Counted from the first letter of the stretch, positions 1 through 13,035 are shown. The stretch is 64,000 nt of DNA from Vicia villosa (GCF_029867415.1 NW_026705390.1:124001-188000), one strand, 5' to 3'. Notes: generated from the sequence alone by a model not told the origin. Translations and numbers: made by a program.

Positions 1-828
1 ATTTAAGAGAGCATGGTCAATTTTCCCTTGACTTCTTCAATACTATTATGGACCAAGGAAATGTCATTTTCCACGTTTGCACGCTTTGAGCGAGTCGCCC
101 ATAAAATGGGCCATGTATTCAAGGAAAGGGCGTCACATCTAGTAAATGGGTGCTCGATCTAGGAAATGAACGATTAGGAAGACATTTTAGGTGAGATGTT
201 ACATCAATTGTCTCACATGTATCCCCTTTGCGGGCCTTTCACAATTCTATCAATATACAGTCCCGGAAGCACAGAAGCTTTGGAAGGGAAAACTAATTTA
301 GTCACGTTGTTTCACTCTCTATCTGGTAATCCCTATAGCATTCCTGGGGTGAGTTCCTCTTGTATAAGGCGAGCCCTTCTTGTATGAGCAAATACCTCAT
401 ACATGTGGTGAGTCCCTCGTACATGGGGTGACGTTGAGATATGTCTCCAGGTGTCAACAATGTGAATCATGTGTCAACTGAGGGAAATATACAAACGTTA
501 GTTGATGGAAAAACATGTGAGGTATTAAATGCAATCACTGATGATTTAGTCTTGGGACAACAAATTAATTTTATTCTTTCACTTGTGTCAGTAGCATGAA
601 ATAATAATTAAATATTAAATTAATCATATTTTATAATTTTATCAATGTTTTGTCATAAAAATGATATGTCATAAGAAAAGACATTTAAAAAATAAAAATA
701 AAATTTACAAAAAAAAAAACATAAATTTAAATTGATCGCATAGATTTTACAGGATCAATTTTTTAAAATTAATAAAATTAAAATTGAAATTAGTATACTT
801 AGTGTTAAGTGAAAATTCATAATTCAAG
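1..828. other. Intergenic, no gene seen
   Basis: No coding signal is supported here. A short phrase resembling gtgagtccctcgta recurs three times between about 350 and 425 with small changes, so this may be a decayed repeat. From about 590 the sequence becomes very AT-rich. The short reading frame at 196-387 resembles nothing I know. Confidence 0.5.
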
Positions 829-1174
829 TGTTGTAAACGATTATCACGGGGGTGTAGCTGGTTACTGTTATGCAGAAAAGCAAAATAATTCGGAAATAAA
901 TTATTTTTTAAGGGTGTAACTGATTACACATTCACAATAAATAATTACCAGTGTTATGTTTTTATATGTAGCAACTCTAATCAGTTACAAGTTTTGTGTA
1001 ACCAGTTAGAGGTAGTTAATTTATATTTTCAGCTTGGCTTACTTATATCACAATCCATTGTAAGTTGTATAAATACCTTGGATGTATCAACATCAATTGT
1101 TAATGAAAGTTCATATTCTCACCCTCAATTATACTCTCTCTAATTCTCTCTCTCTCTCTCTCTAATTCTTTATC

Positions 1175-1212
<38 letters not shown>

Positions 1213-1250
1213 ACTCCATTTTCACCAACCTTGTGATTCCAAGTTCTAAC
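829..1250 (+). repeat. 5' LTR of decayed Copia element
   Basis: The stretch gtaagttgtataaatacctt with the following cctcaattat and ctctctaattc is shared with 4340-4420, which defines the LTR pair. The tataaata within it is a plausible LTR promoter. The left limit is approximate. A CT microsatellite occupies about 1133-1208. Confidence 0.6.
1133..1208 (+). repeat. (CT)n microsatellite inside the Copia LTR
   Basis: Runs of ctctct interrupted by aattct and tatct. The 3' LTR copy at about 4410-4440 has almost none of this, so the microsatellite expanded after insertion or collapsed in the other copy. Confidence 0.85.
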
Positions 1251-4159
1251 ATTTCTCATCAAGAGCCTGGTTTGATCAACCAAACACTATGTGCAGTATG
1301 AATTTTGTCTCCAATGAAAGAATCCCTACAAACATATCCACCTTGATGCAAAGAATTATGACAAATAGTACAAACAAATGAAAGTATTGTTCGATTACCA
1401 AGATGTTCTTGAAGTGATCAAGAATGAGATGAGTCCTCTTGTCAAAGGACCAACAGTTGTATAACGAGCTATGCATAAGGAAGAAAAGAAGAAAGATTTC
1501 AAGATGCTATTTTTGATCCATCAATGTGTGGATGGTGACAACTTTGAGAAAGTTGGTGATTGTGAATCGTCAAAGCAAGTGCGGGAAATCTTGGGAAGCG
1601 TATGCAGGGGCTGACAAGGAGAGTTTGTGAAGTTACAAAATCAAAAATGTAAACTTGAATTAATTCAAATGAAGGAAAAGGAGATGATCAACGATTTCAC
1701 GATGAGAATTAATCGGTTGGTAAATCAAGTAAAAGCATGTGGAAAAACGGTTATGAAGCATAATGTTGTTGCAAAAATCTCGCATTCTTTGACGGCAAGA
1801 TTCAATAACATTGTCATAACGATTGAAGAATCGAAGGATCTTGCAACGATGAACAAAGAGGGTCTAAAAAGCTCTCTTAAGGCTTATGAGAAAAGAAGGG
1901 TATTGCATTTCAAGCTCGTCTCAATGAGAAAGACAAGAAGTCGAAAGGAAAATGGCCCGTGAAGAGTAAAGGGAATTTTTAAAATTTTGGTGAAAGAGAA
2001 TCCCAAAATCTGAGAATTCGACTTATCAAAAGGGTGAAAACAGCTGCAACAAGAATAGTGGTCAAGAAAACTTTAGAGGTAAAAGGAGAAGAATTGACAA
2101 GAGTAATATACAATACTTTGTTTCTCAAAAGTTTGACCATTTTGCAATAGAGTGCAACACGAACAAGCAAGAACCTTAAGTGGAGGAAGTCAAAGTTGCA
2201 AGACAAGAGCTTGATAAGGAGAACACATTATTTATCATGATCAGAAAGGAGGAACGCAGCAGTAATAGGCTACAGGACAGTAGCAACAACAATTTTGGAA
2301 ACGCTGCAGAAACATAATGTAACTAGTTACGTAAAAGTTATAACTGGTTACAGGCAGAATAAAATTTAAAGGTAGCTGTGAAAGAATCAGTTCGGTGCTG
2401 CGAGGAATGATATTTGGAATCCATGTGTTCTACGTATATGACGAGGAGGAAATATTGGTTTGTCAAAACCAATCGTGCCATGAAGAGAAAAATGAAGTTC
2501 CTTGATGACACAACTCTAGTGGTGGAAAGGATCAGTGATGTATCAATCGAGAGAATGGATGGTAGATATTCTTTGATAAAGGATGTGTCGTATATTCCTG
2601 AAATCAAGTGTAACCTTCTAAGTAAATGCCAATTACTTGAGAAGAGTTATAAGATTCGTATGGAGAACAAGGCACTACGCGTTATGGATGTAAACGAGGT
2701 TTATATCCTTAAAGCTCCTATGTCTACTAATAAAACTTTCATAGTTGTGTTGAATTTTATGGAGTATATGTGTCTTGATACATCGACTAATTGAAAAGAG
2801 TAGATATGACTCTATTATCTTGGACATCTCAATTTCCGAGATGCCAATGCATTGCAAAAGAATAAAAAGGTAACGGGATTGCAATTGATCAACACAACGA
2901 ATAAAATTTGTGAAGAACATGGGCAAGAAAAGAAACATAAAGGTAAATCAGCAATGATGTAGGTTGTAGAACCAACCATCACCTTGAGGTAGCGTAATTC
3001 GATGTGTGAGGACCGATGCAAGTTGATTTGATTGGTGGCAATAGATATTTTGTCGTATTCGTTGATGACCATAGTAGAAAGCTATAGAAATACCTAATCA
3101 AGAGAAAGGATGAGGTATTCAAAATGTTTAAGAAATTCAAGTCCACGGATGAGAGGCAAAGCGATCAAAAGCTCAAAGTTTCAAAATGGATGGTGGAGGC
3201 AAACACGTCTTAAATGACTTTGGGAGGTTGTATGATTAAGAGGGGGATAATACATAAGGTAGTACCACCCTATCCACCGCAGCAAAATGGTGTTGCCGAA
3301 AGGAAGAATCAATTGACTATGAACATGGTGGGAAGCATGTTAAAAGGGAAAAACTTGCGAAAAGAGTTATAGGGAGAAACGGTGTTCACGACTGCCTATA
3401 TTTTGATTAGGTGCCCAACAAAGAAGCTTGAGAAGATGCACATGAGGAATCACGGTTTGAATTCAAACTGAATTTGAATCACTTGAGTTTTTAGTTTCGT
3501 AGCGTATCGACATGTGTCAGGGAAGCTTAGAGAAAAGTTTGACGACAAGGGAGAATTGATGATACACATAGGGTACCATTCTACCGGTGGTTACAACTTG
3601 TACGATGAAGCAAATAGAAGGATTGTGATCAGCCAAGATGTCATTATCGACAAAATTAAAGGAGTTGCATCAGCCTATAGTTGGCTACCAGAAAGCTGTA
3701 ACTGGTTACAACATTGAAAATTCAGTTTCTGCAGAATTTGATAGTGTCAAAACATCCCCCGTCGAAGCCTGAGTTGAAGAGAATGTGAGAAGATCAACAA
3801 GACAAATAGGTTTGCCTCCAAGATTCCAAGATTGTGAGTTTTTTTAGACAACAAAGTCAATGATGATGGTGATTTTGTCCATCTTGCAACTATAGTTGAA
3901 TCCAAACTTGTTAAGATGGAAGAGGCCTTGAGTGATCCAAAATGGATTTGTGTTGTTAAGGAGGAGCTGGAATCGATTGAGAAGAACAAGACTTAGGAGT
4001 TAGTTGATCTATCGGAAGGAAAGAAGTTAATTGGTGTAAGATGGATGTTCAAAGTGAAGGCAAATCCCAAGGGTGAAATAATCAAGCATAAAGCTCGATT
4101 AGTTGCAAAAACATTTTTTCATAGAGAAGACATAAAGTTTGAAGAGGTATTTGTACCGG

Positions 4160-4494
4160 TTGAACTGTTATATTTTTAGATTTTGTAGCAGCTGTAATCG
4201 GTTACAGAGCCCCCTCCCGATCGTAGTTGTGGGGGATCGAACTGTGGTCCTCCCTACCAAGTTCAACGCCAATCACCACTGAACCAACTAACGATTAGTA
4301 GTTAATTTTTGTTTTTATCTTGACTTACTTGTAACTTAATTGTAAGTTGTATAAATACCTTAGAGATATCAACGTTAGTTGCTAATGAATATATTTTCAC
4401 CCTCAATTATGCTCTCTAATTCTATCCCTCGCGCTCTTTTTCCACACTCAATTATTCTATTTTCACCACCCTTATAATTTTGAATTCAAACAAT
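4160..4494 (+). repeat. 3' LTR of decayed Copia element, interrupted by a SINE
   Basis: Shares the tgtaagttgtataaatacctt block and the following caccctcaattat with the 5' LTR. The SINE at 4208-4296 separates two LTR pieces. The left limit is uncertain because pol and LTR are joined by a deletion. Confidence 0.6.
4208..4296 (-). mobile_element. tRNA-derived SINE, minus strand
   Basis: Read on the minus strand it begins aatcgttagttggttcagtg and carries a tRNA-like B box changed to agttcgatccc. It is the same unit as the SINE at 32526-32615, with extra sequence (caactacgatcgggagg) at its 3' end. It sits inside a Copia LTR, so it is younger than that element. I could not define a target duplication. 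Confidence 0.72.
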
Positions 4495-5805
4495 TAGGAG
4501 AAAAACTGTGAATTCTAAAATAAAGTTCAATTTCATAGTCAATAAAAAAAAGTGATCAATGATTAAGTTTTAAATATAAACCAAAAAATGACGTTATATT
4601 CCTTGTTAACCTACAAATTATTGTACGTTAGTTGAATTTAAAATTATAAAAATAGAGTTGAAAAGAAGAAAAAGAAAAACAAATCGAAAGTGAGCATGAT
4701 GGGACATAAAGCTTAGATGTTCATTCACATGACTTTTTGTTTTCTGAATGTTTTTTTTGTTTTCGTTTTCTGATTGAGATGTTCATTAAGTTCACATGAT
4801 GACATTACAATATACTATTTAGTTATATCATAATAATGTTATGGAAGAAGAAGCACCATTGAAAAAAAAATCTCCTTGGAAGGAAAAGTGCTTAGCAAAA
4901 CCAGGCTGCCCTTGAATTTAATTAAACTATAGTGACTTTTCTTAGCCGAAAGCACATTACCACTACTCTCATTACTCATCATTAGGCGCAAACTAAGCTA
5001 TGAAATCAAAGGAATGATTCGAGATCTCAATTGTTTATGATGAATTGAAAACTTTTCTACTAAAAAGTTTAGTATATTAATTTTTAATATATACAAAAGA
5101 TTTTTCAATAGAGGTTTTCAATTCCATTACAATCAACAAGATTAATTTTGAAGATATAAGTGTCCTTCTAAGGTCCCAACCTTTGAGACATTAATCATCC
5201 CTATATAACACCTTAATATGTGAAATTATACTATTAATTGTCTTTGAGTGCAAAATGACTTACACGTAGGTTTCACACTTTTTATAATTAAGTTATGAAA
5301 AAAAAATCTCTTTACGCATATTATATGAATAATTTACATATAAATAGAATTTCTTTAAAATATCATACGACTAAACTCAAGCTAAATTCAACTTTTTACG
5401 CATGTCTCATAAGGTTAAAACGATTTTGATTACAATCAAATAGTTCAATATGATAAATAGTATAATTAGGGGTGACAAAATAGATCAGGTGATAAAAAAA
5501 AGCTCTAATGTTCAATAGAGAATGAGAAATATTTGTTTTACTTAAGGATTATAACTCTTAGGGTCTGCTTGTTTTGAATGAAATACATGTGAGAGAAAGA
5601 GCGAAGAAATATATTATTTCTTCTGCTTGGCTTACCAAAGAATTAAAAGAGATCGACTAAAATAGCTGAGACCCACCAACTTTTTATTTCTTCTCTCATA
5701 TGTGAAGAAACAAGGAGAATTTGTGCTAATTGTATAAATTTAAGATTACCATTATTTTTTATATTTCAACTTAACAATTCTAAAATATTTTTATGTGTTC
5801 TTTTA
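4495..5805. other. Intergenic, no gene seen
   Basis: AT-rich DNA without a supported reading frame. A lone end resembling hAT MITE termini (taggggtgacaaaatag) lies at about 5467. No partner end was found, so it is probably a fragment. Confidence 0.5.
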
Positions 5806-6392
5806 GAGTCTGTTTGGTTTCGAAGAGAAGTAGGTAAGAGAGAATGAGAGAAGAGAGAAAAATATGAGAAATAGAGTAGATTTGATGTATTGTTTGTTAT
5901 AAGAGAAGTATGAGAGAAATAGAAGAGAAAAAAGTGTTCAATATTTTAAAAATACTAAAATGCTCTTAATTTAAAAAAATTTAGTCAAGATTAATTTTAT
6001 TAAATTATTAAATAATGTTAATTAGTTTCATACTCATTTAAATAATAAAATTAAATTTTAAAATTATTAATATATGATTAAAATAACACATAATTATTTA
6101 TAATAAAATTTTTAATTATGTGTTATTTTAATTATATATAAATTTAAATTTATTATTTAAATGAGTATGAAACTAATTAACGTTATTTAATAATTCAATA
6201 AAATTAATCTCGATTAAATTTTTTTAAATTAAGAGCATTTTAGTATTTTTAAAATATTGAACACTTCTTTCTCTTCTATTTCTCTCATACTTCTCTTATA
6301 ACAAACAATACATAAAATCTACTTTATTTCTCACATTTTTCTCCCTTCTCTCATTCTCTCTTCACAACTTCTCTTCTAAACCAAACACACCC
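5806..6392. mobile_element. Tourist-like (PIF/Harbinger) foldback MITE, 587 bp
   Basis: The whole unit is a long imperfect palindrome: the left arm (gaagagaagtaggtaagaga and onward) returns inverted in the right arm. It is flanked by TTA at 5803-5805 and 6393-6395. The ends read gagtctgtttggttt and, inverted, gggtgtgtttggttt. A TTA target duplication and G-rich ends with tgtttggtt are the usual marks of Tourist/PIF-Harbinger MITEs. No coding capacity is present. Confidence 0.85.
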
Positions 6393-6426
6393 TTAATTGA
6401 TATTGGTCCACTTACTATTTCTTTTA

Positions 6427-7343
6427 GAAAATTTCATTGTACACTCCCTTTCACATTTTCACTTATTTCGGAGATGCATCTTCTAAATCACTCTTTTTTA
6501 GTTTTTTCGAATATGCATCTTCGAAAATATATTTTTTCCAATTTAAACGTTAGATTTAAAATGTTAGGTGTTTTTTAGGAGATGTATATCCCAAAAAACC
6601 TTTCCAAATACAATTTGGAATATTGATTAATTTGGATATGCATATCCGAAGTATTCTAATATTCTAAAAAAAAAAATATTTTATTTTGAAAAAATATTTA
6701 TTTATAACATAGTTATAATATAATTAGAGTGCGTTATTATTAATAAGAAATAACTTAAATACAAATTGTTCTAGTAATAAAAAGATTAAATAAAATTTTA
6801 ATTTTGTAATAATTTATTTGTCAATTTTTTTTAAATTATAAAAATAATTATTTTTTAAATGGTATATGTTTAATATGCGGTTAAATTATAAAATAATTAA
6901 TTTTTTAAAATAATAAAATTAATTTGTCGCAGTATTATGCGGTTAAATATTTTAATTAATTATATATTTTGATAAAAATGATATATATTTAATTATATAT
7001 CTTTATTAAAATGATATATATTTAATTATATATTTTAATTAATATAATTAATTATATTATTAATACAATTGATTGACTTTGATTTTAATTTTTTAATAAA
7101 TATTGAATTTTTTCGGATATGTATATCCGAAAAATCCCAAGACCGAAAATTGGGTTATTTCGGATGTGCATCTCCGAAGACACTTTTTTTATAAAAAAAA
7201 GGCTTCTTCGGATGTGCACATCCGAAATCACCTTTTTTTTAAAGAAAAATGTGCCTTTAGAAATGCACATCCGAAATATAGGGGTATTTTTGAAATTTCG
7301 CAGCAGGTTTGTAAGAAGCCATATGAGTGTATAAAGAAATTGT
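6427..7343. mobile_element. Palindrome-array element I (Mutator-like, non-autonomous)
   Basis: Bounded by an exact 9-bp duplication tttctttta (6418-6426 and 7344-7352). Inverted ends are gaaaatttcattgtacactc on the left and acaatttctttatacactc read inward from the right. Inside are eight 20-bp imperfect palindromes of the form TTCGGANNTGCANNTCCGAA, at 6467, 6506, 6575, 6631, 7112, 7159, 7207 and 7256, in two clusters about 50 bp apart within each cluster. There is no transposase. The 9-bp duplication suggests the Mutator superfamily; that is inference. The ends resemble those of elements at 33508 and 57002. Confidence 0.72.
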
Positions 7344-7352
7344 TTTCTTTTA

Positions 7353-10300
7353 TTATGTTATATTCAGCCCAGTCCATTAGTATATGGTCAAACCCTAGTA
7401 TTTATACTATAATGTTGTTTCCTTTTGAAGATATGAAATGAAATTATGTTCTAGCTGTTTTACGTTTCTCTTCATTTAGCTCTTAGATATGAATGTTATC
7501 TTTACTATAGATTGTCATTGGTGCTTTCGTTCCTTGTTCTCATGGATCCTCCCAAACCACCTAACCCTTCTTCACGTGAAATAGTTGATGAGACTGTTCA
7601 TATTGTTGTCCATACAGCACAGCTCCATCTAAATAATGTTTTACAAGATACCCAACAGCAATTGGACGAACGATTTGAACAATCTAATTCGGACTTGCAG
7701 CAACAAATCAGACAGCTTCATACAAGGTTAGACAACAAAAATATCAACTCGCAAACTCTAGGAATAATTCTCTCATATCCATTCTAGCTAAGTAAGCAGA
7801 ACAACGCGCGGTTTAACCCAACCCCCCCTTTCTAGTCCTTCAGTTTCAAACCCAACTTCAAGGGTTCTGACCCCTACCCAAACACCCATGCGTCATTCAA
7901 CCACCTTCTCACACACCCTACCACAACCTACTGTTTTGATTAACCCACCACATACAGCGACCCAAATTCCACCACCCTTCCCACTGTATATCTCATCCCC
8001 CCTGCTTTTATTTCAACTCCCAATACACTATCCCTATTACTCAATAGATCCCTTACTCCCAAATGTCTCACATACCCCATTTACCCCCTTTTCGAACCCC
8101 AAAACTTGAACTTGCTCAATTTGATGGTTCCAACAACTTGGAATGGTTATTCCAAGTTGAACAATTTTTTAGTTTCTACAACCTGCCTCCTGAAAATAGA
8201 TTATCCTTAGTTTCTTTCTATATGAAAGGCGATGCGTCGGGCTGGTTTAAATGATTACATCATAATCATTTAATCACATATTGGTTTTCATTTATTAATG
8301 TGTTGCAATTACGGTTTAGTACTTCTACTTTTAAAAACCATCAGGATGAGTTGTTTAAATTAAAGCAAGATCGGTCAATGGTAGATTATCATACTAAGTA
8401 TGAGAAGCTTGGTAACCAAGTTGTAGATTTTCCTCCCGATGCTATTGTGAATTGTTTTATTTCTAGTTTAAAACTTGAAATTCGCAATGAATTCGCCATT
8501 CAACGGCCTGTTTCTATTTCACAAGCAATTGGTCTTGCGAAACTGATTGAATCTAAATTCATGGATGCCAAACCAAAATTTCAAAAACCCTTTCCCACAC
8601 CCTTCAACAAACCAAATACCCCTATTTCCAATACTGTCAGCAAAGACCATAAACATCCATCTTCCCCTCAAATTACCAAATTACCCATAAAACGCCTTTC
8701 TAATGCGCAAATGCAAGAACGTTGCACTCAAGGCCTTTGTTTCGATTGTGATGAAAAGTTCATTTCGGGTCACAAATGTGCTTCTAGCCGTTTTCTTTTA
8801 CTATTGGTTGAGGATGAAAACCCGGATTTGCAAACCGAAAAGGATACCTCTCATGAAGAGGATAATGATACTGAAGCAAATGACACCTATTTTCAATTAT
8901 CGACCCAAGCATTGACGAGGCAGTTCTCTCCACAAACACTCAAATTTCAAGGCCTTATTGGTGTACTTCCCGTGATGGTTCAGGTAGACACGGGCATTAC
9001 TCACAATATTCTCTAACCCCTAATTGCCTACCACTTTCATCTTTAGACTACTTCAATCCCTCAACTTTCCTTTATGGTTGGTAATGGTTCCCATCTTCAA
9101 TGTGAAGGTATTTGTCACAATGTCCAGCTTACTCTCCAAGAAAAATTGTTTTCACTTCCTTTTTACCTATTACCTACCGAAGGTGCAAACGTCGTTTTAG
9201 GAATGACTTGGTTATGTACACTTGGACCTATTCAGGCAGATTTCTCTATTCCTTCTATGACATTCAACCATAAAAATAGCCAAATCACCCTTACAAGTGA
9301 CCCAAATACCCTACCTACACTAACCACCTTCCACCAGCTTAGAGAACTCATCCATACAGATTTCATTGCTTCTTTTCACCTAATGACTTTCCACCCTTTT
9401 GAAGTCCCACTTAAACCTTGCCCAAACCACCAAACAACAACTCTAATGGACCATAACATTGTAAGCCTCATTAACCAATACCCCACGGTTTTAATGGTAC
9501 ACATGGTTTTCCCCCTTCGCACCCTAATGACCATCACATCCCTTTATCACCAAACACCCCTCCCATTATTTCAAACCTTACCGATACCTCACTCCTAAAA
9601 AGGATCCATGTCCTCCCTCATTCATGAAATGTTGCACGAAGGATTAATCGTCCCTAGTAATAGCCCATTTTTCCCTTGTCTTTCTTGTTAAAAAGAAAGA
9701 TGGCAGTTGGCGTTTTTGCGTAGACTATCGTACACTTAACGCAATCACAATAAAAGACTGATTCCCCATCCCAACCATTGATGAACTCCTAGATGAATTA
9801 GTAAATGCTAAAGTTTTTACCAAGATAGATCTACGGTCAAGATACCACCAGATTCGACTTTCATCAGAAGAAACTCATAGAACAATGTTTAGAACAATTG
9901 ATGGCCATTATGAATTCCTAGTTATGCCTTTCGGCCTAACAAATGCTCCCTCGACATTTCACGCAACAATGAACAAATTATTGTGTCCTTATCTTCGCCA
10001 ATTTGTTTTAGTGTTCTTTGATGACATTCTCATTTACAGCTCTTCAAAGAGTGACCATTTGGTTCATTTAGATATCATATTTAACTTGTTAAAATCAAAT
10101 TATTTTTGTGCAAAATTTTCAAAGTGTGTTTTTGCAGTGCAAAAGGTGAATTATTTGGGCCATATTATCTCACAGGGTGGTGTTGCTGTAGATCCAGATA
10201 AGATTCAGGTAATTTTGGATTGGCCTATTCCACGTTCTGTCACGACACTACGCGGTTTTCTCGATCTCAACGGTTTTTATCGATGCTTTATGCGCCACTC

Positions 10301-10620
10301 TCGCCGCTTCCCTCATCGATTTATTGAGTTCCACTAAATTTTCATGGAGTACAGAGGCTAGTGTAGCCTTTATAGAATTGAAAAACAAAATGACTGACGT
10401 GTCGGTGAAATTTCGCCATTACATAAGCCGTTAAGAAGTGGCGTCAATACCTCATCAGTCACCCCTTCCAAATTTACACAGACCAAAAAAGTTTAAAAGA
10501 CTTGTTATTACAAAGAATACATACACCATAGAAACAAAAATGGGGTTCAAAACTTCAAGGTTTCAACGTTGAGAAAAGAACCATTAAATGGACGACAAAT
10601 ATTTGTTAAGGTCAGTGTAT
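7353..10620 (+). mobile_element. Decayed Ty3/Gypsy retrotransposon
   Basis: Gag starts near 7542 (MDPPKPPNPSS), continues at 8063-8254 (LAQFDGSNNLEWLFQVEQFF, ending GDASGWF) and at 8300-9016. It ends in a cysteine/histidine knuckle-like CFDCDEKFISGHKC and a protease-like VDTG. Reverse transcriptase lies at about 9685-10340, with [18 protein letters not shown], the block MPFGLTNAPSTF and FFDDILIYS, which is the usual Gypsy version of the catalytic aspartate pair. An RNase H trace (TDQKSLKDLLLQ) is at about 10480-10520. Integrase was not found. Several frameshifts and stops make it a dead copy. A possible LTR tail precedes the region around 7513 (ttggtgctttcg), which may be the primer-binding site. 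Confidence 0.82.
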
Positions 10621-10769
10621 ATAGTATAGAAAAAAATTTAACTATGACATTGGTCATGACAAATTACTGAGGTGAATGCACATTTTTTTATACTATATTA
10701 TTTTCAAAGAATATTAAAAATACATTGTATACAACAAATCTTCGATGATATCAAGATTTAGATGCTAGT

Positions 10770-10982
10770 GGTTCCATTGTTTGGTTATTTTATTAAAAAT
10801 GTTTCATTTCATCACATACACCCCAAATTGGATGAAACAAAAAATGGGGGAATTGGATGAAATGTATTCCATCATGTTTCATTCCATTCCATCCATTATT
10901 TATTTATCCAAATAATGGATTCTTGTTAATTACCACTCCGTTCCATTTCATTCCATCCCATACCAGCAATCCAAACATACCT
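10770..10982. mobile_element. Tourist-like MITE remnant
   Basis: Tracts of tttcattccattccatcc repeat in both orientations. The right end reads atccaaacatacc followed by TTA, and the left end carries attgtttggtt. This fits a decayed Tourist-like element; the left duplication is not clear. Confidence 0.45.
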
Positions 10983-11997
10983 TAAGTCTCGAATATCATG
11001 ACAATAACAATAACAACAACAGCATTGGCAACAACAACGACTACAAATACATCAACAACAATGTGGAGAGAGTTTTACAAACTGAAAAACTCATGAGTGA
11101 GTCAAATAAAAGTGTTGGTTTGAGGTTCGAGCTTCCCTCCTCCTTGGAGAAGATGTTGTTTGAGTTTGTTTGGTGCAGAAAATGATGTTTTGTTTGCTAT
11201 GGCATAAAAAGTGAATGAAACTTAACATTCTGTTGAGTGAGTAAAATATTGTTTAGAGTTTACATTTCGGTTTTCAGAAAAACTGAGAGAACATAACCGA
11301 GGTAAAAACTATGTTCAATTTAATTATAAAATATTAATCAACATTTAATGTCATTTTTATGAGAAAAAAAACTTAGGGATAAGATGATTTATAAATAAAG
11401 GCAAAATTTTGGTTAAAAATAAAGCATAAATTTGCAGAAGCTGGGAATGAAAGCTCAAACCCTGATCTATATATCTTGCCGGTTTTCTACAAAACTGGTA
11501 GATAAGATTAAACTTTAAAAAAATAACGCGTTTCAGGTTATTTGACATCGGATTTTCATTGACTGAGGTGAAAGCTTTGTCATGAAATGTATTATTTGTA
11601 GTAATTTCATTAACTATGAACTTGTGGAATCTTCTGATGTCGCCATGGTAAGTACCCTAGTAGTAGTGGGAAGTACGAGTGATGTTAGATTGGAGGATGA
11701 GTTGTGAATCTCTAGCCTAACCTTCATAAAATCGCCTTTAGACTCTGACGTAACTTTACATATGGATCTAAGATTATTCCTTTTGATATTTTGTGGAGTT
11801 CTCGAGGGAATTAGAGATCTGAATTTTGAGGAATTGGATCAAAAATAGTGATTGATCGAATCGACTATGACAGATCTCCGTGTTCGCTTTTGAGTGTTTC
11901 TTGATTCTGAGATCTTAGGAAGTTGCAAACGGTGAAGTTGGAATTGTGAATTTGTGAAAAGCATGGAAATCGAAAGTTAATTTTTTCTTGATTCGTT
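10983..11997. other. Intergenic, no gene seen
   Basis: A run of aacaacaacaac-type sequence lies at about 11000-11060. The rest shows no supportable gene or repeat. Confidence 0.45.
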
Positions 11998-12151
11998 GAC
12001 ACCAAATCTCAACCATTAAAAAAATTGATCAAACGGTCATATAAATAGCCTATCTTTTAGACGAAAAATTAGGCTATATATTTTTTTTAATTATTTAATT
12101 TAATTTAATATGACCGTTAGATCAATTTTTTAACGGCTGAGATTTGGTGTC
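11998..12151. mobile_element. Short MITE-like inverted repeat
   Basis: The left arm begins gacaccaaatctcaacc and contains gatcaaacggtcatat. The right arm carries their inverted forms (atatgaccgttagatc and ggctgagatttggtgtc). Arms of about 44 bp enclose an AT-rich loop of about 65 bp. The target duplication is unresolved. Confidence 0.6.
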
Positions 12152-12189
12152 AAATTAAACGTTGACGCCTTGGTATCATTTGATCATAT

Positions 12190-12292
<103 letters not shown>

Positions 12293-12597
12293 ATGATCAA
12301 ATTACACCATAAGAGTTACATCACGAGTTTCACTCGTTCATAACTTCATTTCGAATAAATATTTCTTAAAATTAATCGTTGGATTGAAACATACTATCAT
12401 ATAGATCACCCTTACTATAAAATTTGAGATTAATCTATAATAATTTACTATATCATAAATATATTCAAAGACTAACGTCAAAATGAACTTAATAACCATC
12501 TTATAATTCCTATCGAGAGTTTTCATATATATATTTTATAGAATTATTGCATTAAGAAAAACAATAATGCAGGGGCATTGACTTTTTCATTAAGAAG

Positions 12598-12606
12598 TAT
12601 AAAAAG
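12598..12606 (+). promoter_or_regulatory. Candidate TATA box, first NIP gene
   Basis: tataaaaag about 610 bp upstream of the start codon, just before the block conserved with the second gene. If used, the leader would be about 580 nt, a long 5' UTR. The transcription start is inferred. Confidence 0.45.
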
Positions 12607-13035
12607 TGAGTTGAATTCATGTACATTGCAAGCAAAAGCAACTCATGATGCATAGCACTTTCCAAACTCAATTTTATAATCCTTAAAATAACATGTTAAT
12701 GTTAACAACTCCTCACTTCTTCTCCATCATATCATAAGTTGTTGAAAACCCACTTTTTCAACCATAGTTTCTCTCCTCCACCTTCAACCACGTTTTTGCT
12801 TTTCTCTTTTCCCATAATCTCTCCATCTTCGAAACTAGATCACAACCTTCATCACAAGCTTTCTCCGATTCTATTCTAACCTTAACAACAACAACATCAT
12901 GCAAGTTTGATCCAACCTCTAAATCTTCATATATATGTTCAACTTCCCTAGCACCTTTCTCTAGCTTATTCTACAAACCTGGGTCCTTCTTTTCCTTCCA
13001 TTCCTTAGAAACAAATTTATAAAAACCAACCAATT

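Larger units (their letters stand above)
829..4494 (+). mobile_element. Decayed Ty1/Copia LTR retrotransposon
   Basis: Broken reading frames follow Copia order. A gag piece at 1627-1962 (MKEKEMINDFTMRINRL, then VIT-EESKDLATM) matches the same gag type as the intact element at 39561. Protease and pre-integrase pieces lie around 2410-2830 (IERMDGRYSLIKDVSYIPEI). Integrase pieces are at 3040-3700, and reverse transcriptase begins at about 3900-4160 (KARLVAK, then FEEVFVPV). Pol stops there and runs directly into the 3' LTR, so most of the reverse transcriptase and all of RNase H are deleted. Stops and frameshifts occur throughout and it cannot encode a functional product. Its related ends (829-1250 and about 4160-4494) share the stretch beginning tgtaagttgtataaatacctt. 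A primer-binding remnant (atcaagagcctgg) follows the 5' LTR. Confidence 0.82.

Noticed and set aside
7085..7441. Overlapping frames with repeated phrases such as MCISEDTFF and MHIRN on both strands
   Set aside because: They are translations of the 20-bp palindrome array and poly-T spacers of element I, in several frames and both strands; no family resemblance.
10770..10982. Full Tourist element with clear ends
   Set aside because: The left TTA and terminal bases could not be matched, so it is listed only as a remnant.
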